Shown here one piece after another: positions 35,901-48,900 of a stretch of 64,000 nucleotides of DNA. The notes under the pieces are model-generated. The model saw only the letters and a list, made by a program, of their open reading frames with translations, searched no databases and was not told the origin of the DNA. The DNA comes from Platanthera guangdongensis (Eukaryota; Streptophyta; Magnoliopsida; Asparagales; Orchidaceae). The stretch covers positions 18,649,059-18,713,058 of the forward strand of contig CM077152.1 in the NCBI GenBank assembly GCA_039583875.1. The letters are read 5' to 3'. Numbering within the stretch: the stretch's first letter is position 1; the number at the start of each line of letters is the position of its first letter. The position numbers and the translations under genes are program-made.

Positions 35901-38900
35901 CTTCAAACATCCATATAACTAATTCTATAACCCAAATAAGCTATAAGTCTGTCAAATATAAAGTAAATTAAATATTTTGGTTTGGAAAACTAATACAATT
36001 TGAATCTCTTTATAAAACTTCTGCCCCCACAAATTCAATTTCTAACAAATATTTTGTGTATGGTGAAACTGCTGCCCCCACAAATTGTAACAAGCGATGT
36101 AGAATCATCAGAATAAATTATGCGAAGGTTTTGAGTTGATGATAACCCTAAAATTACTCATTGACAAAATAACAAAAAGCTGATTAGCATTTTTAGTTAT
36201 CTTCAATTAGGAAAAAATTATCATTGGCTATCCAGTCATTCAAAAACAAACATCTTCATGGAAAATTGCATGCACTTGCAGGAATATAATAGCTTTTTAT
36301 CGCGGATTTTATATTTTTGAATGGAGTCGTCAAACTATGACAAGAGGCAGACAGAAGGTTCATATATTAATATCACAAATGTATAAGTATAAACAAAAAC
36401 ATGCTCCCATAAATGAAATTCTCAAAGGAATATACCCTTATACAAAACAGAAAGAATTTCAGCTAATCTTAGTTAATCAGAAATGGATATCGACCTGAAT
36501 AGATGACTTGGCCATTTTATCAAGCAATTTTTGTTGTTCCCGCTTGCGGTGGTAAGGTTTGAAAACATATTTCTGCACGATTTGTTTGAACAGTATAAGA
36601 ATTGCATGCATTAATCAACAGCAAAGACAAACTTGCGTGCAAATAAAGGATCATAAAGGGGTTGAAAATAGGAAATAAAAAGGAAAACTACTATTTTAGT
36701 GTGATCTTTTTTTATATATTAACTTTAATGAGTGCAAATTCTGAAATTTCTTGTAAAAAATTAAGATTAAAAAACATTTTATGCATAAATTTGAAAGAAG
36801 TTTTTGTTTAGTACACATTTGAAAAACTGTATTAAATGATCCAAACACAAAAGCTTTTGATAAATCGTTAGGCCACTTCAAAATTTCCTACAATAGTAGC
36901 CAAGTTGCTTACATCAAGGTTCAGCTTTAAGCCAATAGCTCTTTACCCTTATCTTAGATGAGCTCACCGGACATAGCCAACAAGCAATACCTTGGTGTTT
37001 ATTGTTTGCAGATGAAATCGTTTTGGTCGATGAGACACGCGAGGGTGTAAACGCAAAACCTGAATCTTGGAGAGACACGTTAGCAAAGAAGGGTTTTAGG
37101 TTGAGCAGGGCAATAACGGAGTATATGGAGCTTAAATTTAGCAGTGCAAGAAGGATGACTTTGTTATTAAGTTGGGTGATCAAGATATTTCATGTGTGTG
37201 TTTTAAATATCTCGGATCGATAGTTCAAAAAGACGGAGGTACTGATAAAGATGTAACACAGAATCCAAGCGGGTTGGTTGAAGTGGAGAGGAGCGTCAGG
37301 GATCTTATGTGATCGTAAAGTACCATTAAAACTTAAGGGCAAGTTTTACCGTATTGCAATTAGACCAGCGATGCTCTATGGTTCTGAGTGTTGGGTAGTG
37401 AACTGTGTACATGAGAAAAAAATGGGAGTTGCGGAGATGAGACTGCTTAGGTGGATATGTGGACACACGAGACTGGACAAAATTAGAAATGAATGTATCA
37501 GGGATAAGACAGGAGTACCACCAATTGCAGAGAAGATGCGAGAAGCTCGACTAAGATGGTTTGGACACGTGTAGAGGATACCATTAAAGGCAGTTGTTAG
37601 GCGTTGTGAGAGTCTACTCACTAGAGGCATGTTAAACAGGGGAGGGGGGAGACCAATAAAGACTTGGAATGAAACTATAAGGAAAGACATGATGTACTTA
37701 GGCATTAATGAGATTATGACAAAAGATAGGGCACAATGACGACAAATGATCCATATAGCCGACCCCACTATAGTGGGATAAAGGCTTGCGTGTTGTTGTT
37801 TTAGTAGCCAAGTTGCTCCTTTGACTCTATGATGGGGTTCGGCCTCAGGATCGACATTGAACTTCGAGCGACTACTCGGCAGGGCCGCATTTGTGTACTC
37901 GCGCGGGAGGCGTTGATCGGATCGACAATCCGAGACCACGAGCGCATCCAGAGGGTCGTTTTAAAAATGCTATGTATTTTTTTGGACTTTATTTAATGTG
38001 ATTCAGACATCGGGCATAATAGTCAATCATAGTCGTTCAAGATGGGTGCCCAAGAAAACTTTTGTTGTAAATAGGGGTGATGGCATTTAATTTGAGGCAT
38101 TGTTAGCCTTGTGAGAAAATCTAGAGTTGGAAATCAAATCGTGGTGTGACGCTGAGACATCCCAGCGTGCGCCGTCCCATTTAATTATTTCAATTTGGCC
38201 CTTTGTCGTAATCCCTCTTCCGCACGTCTTATTCAGAGTTTCAGCCATAACCGCTTGTTTCCTCCAGCTTCAGGCACACCGACCCACATCCCCTATCGCC
38301 AACCCCACCGCAAGCATTTTGTTTCTCCTCTCCACAATCGCTCCTAAACAGTCTTCTTCCACTGTCCCTGTCACCAACTGACTGCTCTCTGCCCGACAAC
38401 GTCGCAACAACACGCCTCTTGTAACCATCGCAAACCTCTGAAACATCACATGCCTCCAGTTGCAAGCGCCTCACCTATTTCACCCTCTTCTGCAAGCCCT
38501 AATTCCCCAATCTTTGTCACCTGCTGCAAGCCCTAATTCCCCAATCTTTGTCATCCGCTGCAAGCCCCAATCCCAACCACTGTTTCAAGCCCCGTTACAT
38601 CTTTTGTTGCCTTCCTTCAAAACCACCACCATCTCCAACAACAGCCCGCCAATCCCCTTCCCCTACAACAAACAATAACCTTCTCATGCTTCAGCCACAA
38701 AAGACCGAGCCTCAAAAACACAATCGCCGCCGATCCCTCTTCCTCCTTCATCCCAGACGACAACCCCCTCTTCCACCTCTGGTCGCACCCCTCCTCATTT
38801 CTTCATCTAAGCCTCAAGCCGATTACATTATTTCAGGCAATGCCTTCATCATTTGGAGATACGCCTATAGCCACTACTGGGTACCTTTGCTTGGGAGTAC

Positions 38901-41900
38901 TTTACGTGGTGTTTTTTCTTCTTTATTGAATATTGGAAGGTTATTGCATAATAGTTTGGAATATTGACTTGTTTGCGCAATTGTTTCACTTTCTTAATTT
39001 CTTATTAAATTTTGTTCGTGCAAGTTTAGCTTTAAAACTTTTATGCAAAGGAGAACGTGATTGTGTTAGTGTACTTGAAAATTGTGGCAAACATTGTGTT
39101 TGGTGGCTAAACTTATAACCATATTGCTAATAAATTTATTTTGGGTCAATTAGAAACATACATGCATCATATAGGTCAGTTATGTTAGAGTCCGCCCCAC
39201 ACCACTCACATGGTTTGCATTAGTGTCGGCACTCAATCTCACAGTCTACCCCACGTCACTCTAAGGAATGGAAAAATTATTGTTGAACTATTATCAATTT
39301 CATCTACTTTTGTTTAATCAGGTTTTGAAAACATCAATTACCACAACTTGAATTACGTTGTAATTTTTAACTTCAGCAGCTTCTGTTTAATCAGGTTCTG
39401 AAAACATTAATCACTTCAACTGAAACTACCGTTGTAACATTTTGAAAACTATAACATAAGCTAATCAGTTTACTGAAACAGTTGAAATCCAAGTAAAATT
39501 ATAATCAACAGAAACAGCTTTACGACTATTTGCAAGCATCCTAGATAAACTAGGATCAATAACTACAACAGAATTTAAACATCATTCAAAAGGTCAAAGT
39601 GGGAACTATAAAAAACGGTGCTGGACAAAGAGAAGTGAAGGATGATTGTGAAACAGAAAATGGATAAAGAAAATTGAACCTTAAGTAAAAAATAGAGGGA
39701 TGAAGGAACCACAAGTGCACTTGTTGCAAATAAAGTATTGAACCCATTGGAAAGTAATACCTGCGAACAATTTATCCATCAAAATAAATTAATAAAACTA
39801 GAAAAATTGGCCAAAAAATAACGAAGCAATCTAGAGAAATGCATTGTGAAAAGATGACTCATGAAAGAAAACATAACCACCAAGAACTGTTTAAAAATTC
39901 CGCTGTGAAGATCTGACGTTTGATGTCTAATCCAACATATAATCTGATGAGGACCACATCAAACATGGGTCGACACGATGATCAAAGACTTTCATTTTGT
40001 GTGGATCAGTTATTCATGATTTTTAATAATTTTTGAATTTTATTCTAGTGTATTTTAGAGGTCGTCATGATCGGAAAATCATGATCATCAGTGGCGGCTC
40101 TTTAGTCTCTAAATAGGGATAGAAGACTCATTTAGAGGGCATTGAAAGTTGAGTGAAGAATCTCCCCTTTTGATCAAAAAAGCCGGAACTCGAGTGCACA
40201 CTTGGTGATGGAGACCAGCCGTGATCGGGACATCGCAAAAGTGTCTGACGTCACACCCGACCGGACTTCTACCAGCCTTGAGCTTTGCATGTTGTATATG
40301 GGTTATTTTTTGTTGTTGTTGTTTGTGTGGAAATATATATATATATATATATCAATATCAATAAATATATATATATAAAGTCTTTGTTTAAAGCCCTAAA
40401 TAGCCGGTTCTTATCTTCTCCCCCGACTCAGTACGGAGACCTGCTCCCGAGTCCCAACAATGGCGCAGCACGCAGGAAAGTCGCACCCATCCCCGACATT
40501 ATCGCTGCACGAAGGCTTTCCGCCCACGAATCCAACGAATCCAACGGCGTCCAAGTTTCGCAGAGCACGATGCCTCCTCCCAGACAATTTTGGTGGTTTC
40601 AGCCCATGTCCAGGCCAGGATGCTTATCTTCCATGGGACCGGCAGATCTGGGATAGGTTTACTTCTCTCTTTTTAGTTCTTTGGTGGAGGCCCTATAAAA
40701 GGGGGTTCGTGTAGTCTGTTTGTTTTTGGCTGTTGATGAATGATGAGATTTTGCTTTTACTGTAAAGAGTTCTGTGCAACTGAGTTGCTACATGTTCTTC
40801 CTTCCATTAAGCCCTGTAAAGTGAAGTTGTCGTTTGACTGTTTTGAGATTGATTGCTGTGTTTGATTCCCGTTGGAGGAATCCAGTTGTTGGTGAATGAG
40901 TTCATTTGTCACTGTTTTTATTTTTGAGAAGATAATGAAAATTATGGCTTGCTGCTTCCTGTAAAAAAAAGAATCGGATGTATGTTTCACTTTTTCATTT
41001 GAGAGCTGTAGATTAGAAAATTGTATGTTTGGGTTTTCTCATGAGTTGCTAAGAAGGAAAATTGATTCCCGTGATTGCTTCTGTGAGAGGGATTTAGGAT
41101 TGTTGCCTTGTTTGGCTTCTAAGAGTAGTTAATTTGGACTACTGTTTAGAGCTTTCAATTGAAGACTGTACCAATTCATCGTGTCCTGTTAGTGTTCTTT
41201 TCGCTGGGACCTCTCCTGTGCTTAGAAATTCGTGGTTCCACCTTGTGTCAGAGTGAGTGCAGTATTTCTATGGTGCCCGTGTGCGATAGCGGCTGACCTT
41301 GGAGCAGGAGATCGAAGATGACGAGAGATTTCTCGCGGAATCGTCATCGACTTCGATTGTGTAAAGACGTCTCTTTCTGTGGGTAATTTGTTTCTCTCTT
41401 CCTTTGTGTGTGTCTGCATTTTTTTCTCGTAGGATAATAGATTAAATGTTGGGTTTTCGCCCAGATTTTGTCAGCGACGCTACGTCGAAAACTCCAAACG
41501 GAAACGTATTTGGAGTTAACGATTTCCGTTTTACTACGACAAGGGCAACGAAACAAAAGTTGCAAACTTTCTTCCTCGGATTTAGAATTGAACCATTTTT
41601 TCAAGAAAATTCATTTTAAAACAAAATAGTTATTTTGAGCTTTACAAAAAATCTAATTTGCTCTACTTCTTAAAATGAGAGCAATACCACTCAAATATTT
41701 GCAAAAATTCATTAAATATTGCATGCATTAGGGTTTCCTCGAAAAAACTGACAGGGGCACAAACCCTAAGCGTCGTCATGCATCACTTGGGTACCTCCCT
41801 CCCTTCATCTCCCTTGGCTGGCAACCTCTCCTTTCCCTCCTCCCTATTTTTGGCCACCGCCTTACCTCCAAATCCATATCTAAACACCACCCTCCTCACC

Positions 41901-42859
41901 CTAATTCCCTCCTACCTTAGTTGGCCCTCCACAACCTTAATCCCATTCATTTTAATTTTGGGGGGATCACCGCCAACACCGCCACCATTGACCACCACCA
42001 GCCACCCTTGATCGGCCACCCCTCCTCACCCCACTACCCCATAACTCCTAAGCCACCTCCTCATTATCTCACCCCTCCCTCACAACTACCCCTAGAATTT
42101 AGTCCATTACTACTACAATTACTCTCACCCCCCTCATTCCCCCTACAATTACTCTTAACCACCTCATGCCCCCACTAAGCCACCTCCTCATTATCTCACC
42201 CCTCCCTCGCAACTACCCCCTAGAATTTAGTCCATTACTACTACAATTACTCTCACCCCCTCATTCCACCTACAATTACCCATAACCCCCTCATGCCCAC
42301 TACCCCCCTTAATTCCCCACTATCCACTGAAAATTGCACCCCCTCCCCTACTCTCATCCACCTAAATCTCATCCCCAAAGTCATCTGAAGTGATTCCCCT
42401 CTGTGGTCAGTTTTCCCAAGCCTGCTCAAATCTCCTTCTTCAAGTCCCAAACCCTAACCGAGCATCTTTCCCCCATACCAGGAACTCCACACAGGTCACT
42501 CAACTCACAAACTCTCTATTCCTAGAGTAGATTCCACCCAGTCCTTAATTCCAGACGACCTCACAGCCAATGTTGTCAAGATCGTGATTTTGCACGTAAG
42601 ATCGTACGATCTTACGTTTTCTACGGAGGAAACGATCCCCGGGCGAAATTGGATTGCATGTTCCGCAGAAACAGTAGGATTGTTGTTTATGATCGTAGGA
42701 TCGTCGATCGTACGATCCTACGATCACAATCGATCCTACCGTTTCCACGGAAGGGTCTTATAATACGAATGCATCCAACCGATCCTACTGTTTCCACGGT
42801 ACGATTCTATGATCACAACCGATCCTACCGATCCTATTATTATTTACAATGCAGTTGAA

Positions 42860-42908
<49 letters not shown>

Positions 42909-45900
42909 TTATGATTATTGATCTACTAGATATTTATATATATAAATTAGATTTTTTTAATTTTGTATAATAAGTAAGATCTTACCGTTTCGTGTCGATC
43001 CAACGTTTTACGATCTTACCGTTTCGTGTCGATCCAACGTTTTACGATCTTACCACTGCCGACCGATCTTAGGTAAGATCCCGATCTTGACAACATTGCT
43101 CCCAGCTACCTGCAAAGTACTACCAGCACCTCCCTTTGCCATCAGCAGCTCACCCTCAGCATTCAAAAAACACGATTGCAACCCCAATCAGCCACCCAAT
43201 TCCCCTCTGCCAATCTAGTTTGTCTTACATCGCCTCTCCAGCCACTGGCATCTCACCAGACTTTCATCGAGCCTTCTATCACATACTCATTTTAAGTTCA
43301 TTGCTTGAATGTAATTTCTTTGAGTCAAAACTTGTGTTTATTCGGAGATTTGTTAAATATTGTATTGTAATCTTTGTGTCGAACATCCTGTAACTTGTTG
43401 GGCTTTGTTCGTTCAAGTAGTACGAGATATTTGTACGAGTATTGTAATCTTTGTGCCAGATATTGTATTGTAATCTTTGTGCCAAATATTGTATTGTAAT
43501 CTTTAGCCCGAAGTAGATTGTCGGTTATCCACAGATCATATCTAGTCTGCATCATTGTAGACATCAATTGTTAGGTCTCCATTTGATGAGAACATATCCC
43601 GCTTCTAGGAAATGTCATGAGATAATCTTAGGATTCGGTGTGCAACATTTAGGAGACGAGTCTTCGGAGAATGCATGTATTATCACTCTAACAACGTACG
43701 AGATATATGTACGAGTCTGAGTAAATAAACAAGCCTCCCCTGTAATCGTTGAAAATCACTTCACCAACATCACTTCCAGCTCTGTAGTTGGCTTCAATAG
43801 GGTTGTCAGCAGGTCCACACCTACTCATCTTAGACGTCTCAAGCAAGTCGAGGATGTACTTCCTTTGTGAGATGAATATCGCATTCCTGGACCTAGTAAC
43901 TTCAATGCCCAAAACATACTTCAGGTTCCCTAGATTTTTACCTCGAATTCCCTTCTCAATCTTTCCATCATAGTTTGAATATTATCATGACTATCTCCTG
44001 TTATAGCAATACAATCCACATTGACAATAAGGCAGTCACCTTACCTCCCGTGTGCTTGATGAAAAGTGTATAATCAGCATTACTCTAAGTATATTTAAAA
44101 CACACCATAAGCCATGTGAAATCTCCGAAACCAGACTTTATGAGATTGTTTAAGAGTATAAAGCTTTTTTTAACCTACAAACTTGTCCTTAAGATCCTTC
44201 AGGAGCATGTTCAGAAAATAGAGACATATAAACTTCCTCCTCTAAGTCCCCATGAAGAAATGTGTTATTCACATCTAAATGACTGTGATTTCATCTCTTA
44301 CAGGCAGCACAAGAGGGGAGAATTATTATGATGTTCATCTTTTCCATAGGAGCAATAGTCTCCTGATAATCAATCTAGCAGTCTAAGGCTCTGTTTGGGA
44401 CAGCTCTGGCGGATTGAAAAGCTGCTGTCCGGATAGAGCTGTTTTGAAATAGATTTCTGGGGAGCAGTTTTGAAAAGCTGCAGAGTGTTTGGGTGTTATG
44501 TGCAGAAGTGCGCTTTGAAGAGCGATTTTCTCTTTTTTCTGTTTGGAGAAACAGCTTTTGGAAGCTGTTCTTTAAAAAACGAAAATACATAAATATTTAG
44601 AAACAACTGATGACATGCGTCTTTTACATAGTTATAGCAAATAGGGAAAAAAAGATCTTGCAACATCCGGCGACTCCTTTTTTCAATCATTTCGATCACC
44701 TGTTCAAAAATAAATTGATATGAATCAAACTTTTGATATTTTTAAACCTTTCAATTTTTAGTAAGCGTTGGATCGAATTTTTACCTGCGCGCGCTGTATA
44801 TCTCTTCGGCAATGTGATCTCGTACTGTAGACATATGTTCTTCTCCATCAGCATCACGCATATCGCTTTCAATTTCATCATCTGTCGCAGGTTCCTCAGC
44901 CTCTAAGGGAACGAAAGAAGACTCATCAGCATCACAAGCATTAAACTCAGGGTCCCAGCGAGAAGGATGTCTCCGAATGAAGTTATGTAGTGTCATTGTC
45001 GCTAGCACAATGGAACGTTGTTTTTTTGAAGTTGTACTGTGGCATTTTGCTCAAAATGTGCCACTTCTTTTTCCACACTCCAAACGTTCGCTCGATCACA
45101 CTGCGAAGAGATGAATGCGCCTTATTGAAATGTTCTTGCCTTCCTTGTACTGGCCGACTCCCACGGGCAAAGTCAGCCAAGTGATATCTTGTTTCTGGAT
45201 ACGGCTTCAGATAACCCTTTTTTAACGGGTAACCGGCATCCACTAAATAATATTTACCTGCATTTATTTGGTTTGTTAAGCAGGTAAACAATATGAAATA
45301 CAAACAATTAGAATGAATGCAAACATATTGATTATGATACCTTGTGGGGGATGCGGAAAGTGCAATCTATCGTCGGACAATGCCCGTGCAAAGATGCGAC
45401 TGTCATGAGCAGATCCTTCCCATCCAGCGAGGGCAAATGTAAAGCACATGTTAAAATCACAGACTGCCATGACATTTTGGGTCGTCGTGCCATGACGTCC
45501 TATGTACCGTACTTGATCTTCTACGGGTATCCTCGCATCAACATGTGTACCGTCAATCGCACCAACGCAATCCTTGAAAAATGGCATGTAACGAGGATCA
45601 TACCTTATCTCACCCGGAATCTCTCTGAATTGACAGTCAGTAGGCTTTATAGCATCAATAGACAGTAACAGTAGAGATCTAAGCCCTTTTGAAAAATATC
45701 TACTTATTGTTTCGGTCGAGTGCTGGAACCGTTCTTTCGTCAATCTAACGGAACCTCCTTGTGCTAAGATATACAATGTAATCCCTAGGATTTCTCTTGA
45801 AGACATCCGCTGTGATCCTTGAAAATTAAACATAAACATTATAGTGTTTGACATGCAACACACAAAAGCCCAAAGGTAAACTCGTATCACTGAGCCCTCT

Positions 45901-48900
45901 TCTCGTACGCCTTCATAATCCACCAAACCCTCATATCTTTTGGGATACTCATGAAGATCTCCCTAGTGGTCTTGTCTCTGATGTGCTCGAGAGCAAAGTA
46001 ATATAGATCCAGGTTTGCCCGTAGCTCTGGGCTGCTGGAAATCAACTCCACAACCTCTTTGACCGTGACAACTGGCGGCGGCTTCAATGCTAGAGTGGAT
46101 TGATGTAAATCTGACATCAGAGAAAATGCCACTCCTTTATTCCTCCCTATCTTCCTTTTTTTACTTGCCGAAGAGGACGCATTCCCAGGAGGTGTTGTAG
46201 CTCCCCCGTACTCTTCAGGTCCACCTTGATTGTTCTCCATGTTATCTGCCACATCATCGTCGTCCAACTGTATCCTCCCCACATCAGGTGGCAAACTCCC
46301 AATTGAAGGAGCCCAAGAGTCTTCTCCAGTTGCGACTACCTGGCTGAACATAGTATTCAATTTCTCCTCCAACTCCGGTGCAATACCTCCACACCGAAAT
46401 TTTTTCGCCGCTGGAACAACCTGTTGCAATCAATGTATCAATGTTAAAATATGGAAAAATATGAACTCATTTACTGAAATGAAACTTGAATTTGATCGGA
46501 CCTTAATCTTCTCTGCCCACCATTCCTCTGAGGCAGCAATAGTTCTCTTCTCTGGATCCCAGCCTAAACCAGTCTCACCATGTTTTAGTTCCTTCCATAA
46601 CTTCCAATCCTTTTTCAGATGATCCCATTTATTTTTCATCTGCATTCGATCGTAGCTTTTCCCCGTGCGTTCTTTAAACCCTGTAATCAGATTTTTCCAC
46701 CCTTCTTTGCTGAAGTGGGTGGTTGGCCGATTCCCCAAACCAATCTCTTTGATGCAGAGATCACAAAATAAAGTCACTTCACCTGACTCCCAACTCGCTA
46801 CGATTCCTCCTTCCTTTGGTTTTACTATTGTACTATAAACTAATCAAATTAAAATAAGAACTACTAATCAAAAAAAAACACACACACACACACACAACCA
46901 CACACCCCCATATACACATACACACATAATACACACACACACACAGATACAATCATACAACACAAACACATACACAGTCATAATACACACACACACACGT
47001 ACAAACAAACACACACAAACAAAACACATACCCAAACCCGACAAAAAAAACACAAACATACATACCCAAACCCGACAAAAAAAACACCACACACACTCAT
47101 ATACACACACACATACATACAAACACACACAAACACAAACACATACAAACACATACAACACAAACACATACACACTCATAATACACACACAAACACATAC
47201 AACACAAACACATACACACTCATAATACACACACACACACATACATATACAAACTCATATACACACATACCCAAACCCAAACACAAACACATACAACACA
47301 CATACCCAAACCTGACAAAAAAAACACCACACACACTCATATACACACACACATACATACAAACACACACAAACACAAACACATACAAACACATACAACA
47401 CAAACACATACACACTCATAATACACAAACACACACACATACATATACAAACTCATATACACACATACCCAAACCCAAACACAAACACATACAACACACA
47501 TACCCAAACCCGACAAAAAAAACACCACACACACTCATATACACACACACATACATACAAACACACACAAACACAAACACATACAACACAAACACATACA
47601 CACTCATAATACACACACACACACATACAAACACACACACACAAACAAAAAAAATCACACATTCATATACACACACTAACACAAATACATACAACCATAA
47701 ACACAAAAAAATCACACATTCATATACACACACTAATCATATTAAAAAATTGTGTATGAGAGAAGGAACTTGGTATACCTAACCGGAAGAAGAATCGCTG
47801 GAGAAGGAGGAAGAAACCTGAGAAGGACTGGGAGTAAGGTTGGTCGAGCGTCTGGATCTGAAAATCTCAGGGGAGGCGTCAAGATTCTTTGTTACAGCTC
47901 CCTAAAACCCGAAGAACTGCTTCCAGGGCTCCACGACAGTGCAGGGGTTGCGTCGGCTAGTTCTGGAGGAGATGGCAAACTTCAACAAAGAGAAGGAAAG
48001 GAGGTCGCGGTGAATTTCGACGGCCAAAGAAATGGAGTCGACGAGAGCTCCTCCAAAGAGAGCAGGTGCCGGCACTGCTACGTCGAGCGAAGGACGAGTT
48101 GAGTCGTCGAGAAGGAGACGTCGGAGCCAGGGGCAAAGGACGCCGGCAGCTTCGTCGGAAAAGGAAATGAGAGACGTGCGGCGGTTCCTTACTGCGCTCG
48201 ACTGGGGATGAGTCGCCGCGGGATCGTGAGTCGCGGCGGGATCGGGGAGTCGCCGCGGCGGCGTCTGCGAAGAGAGATCGGGATCGGGAGTCGTCGCCGC
48301 AGGATCGGGATCGGGAAGAACGGGAAGAGATGGATCGCGAATGCGCAGACGCGGTTTTTCGGGAAAATGAAACGCAGGGGGTGGACTGCTTCCTAAAAAT
48401 AGCTCCCAGAGCTGTTTTTTGAAAAGTGATTTTATTAGGGAGCTGTCCCAAACAGATCCACTACCTGCTCTGGCGGCTGGAAAAGAGCTTCTCCAGACGC
48501 CAGAGCTGTCCCAAACAGACCCTAAGTGTATCCCCGGGCTACTAATATTGCCTTGTACATTTACACCATTCCTTGAGAGTTTTATTTGACAGAAAAAACT
48601 CACTTACACCCAACAATAGTTTTTCCCTTGAGGTAAAGGCATATCAGGTCCCACAAGTAGTTTTTTTCAAGTGCATGTATTTACTCAAGCATCACTTCTT
48701 TCCACTTAAGATAACCAAGGATTTCCTGCTAGGATGATGGAATAAGAATGGATAACAAGGAGGAAAAAAAGTTTCATGTGAAGCACATAGTGAAGCATAA
48801 GACATGAACTTGGACAGATGATGTTGGGTAGAACTACCTTCTTGTAGCGCGATAGGTTATGAAGACAAATCTAGTCTCGATTCTAGTATTATGGGAGGAG

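Larger units (their letters stand above)
44387..48522 (-). mobile_element. PIF/Harbinger DNA transposon, 4,136 bp, two genes
   Basis: Terminal inverted repeats of 25 bp match at 24 positions (GGCTCTGTTTGGGACAGC and GGGTCTGTTTGGGACAGC). TSD is TAA on both sides (44384-44386 and 48523-48525). It carries both proteins of the superfamily on the minus strand, a Myb/SANT-like DNA-binding protein and a DDE transposase with a spliceosomal intron. It interrupts the RT of the ancient copia element exactly between the codons for YT and Q. A single-base frameshift is the only clear lesion I see in the transposase. Confidence 0.95.

Noticed and set aside
46868..47733. Cys/Val/Tyr-rich frames of 60-124 codons
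   Set aside because: Translations of the CA-rich satellite, not genes.
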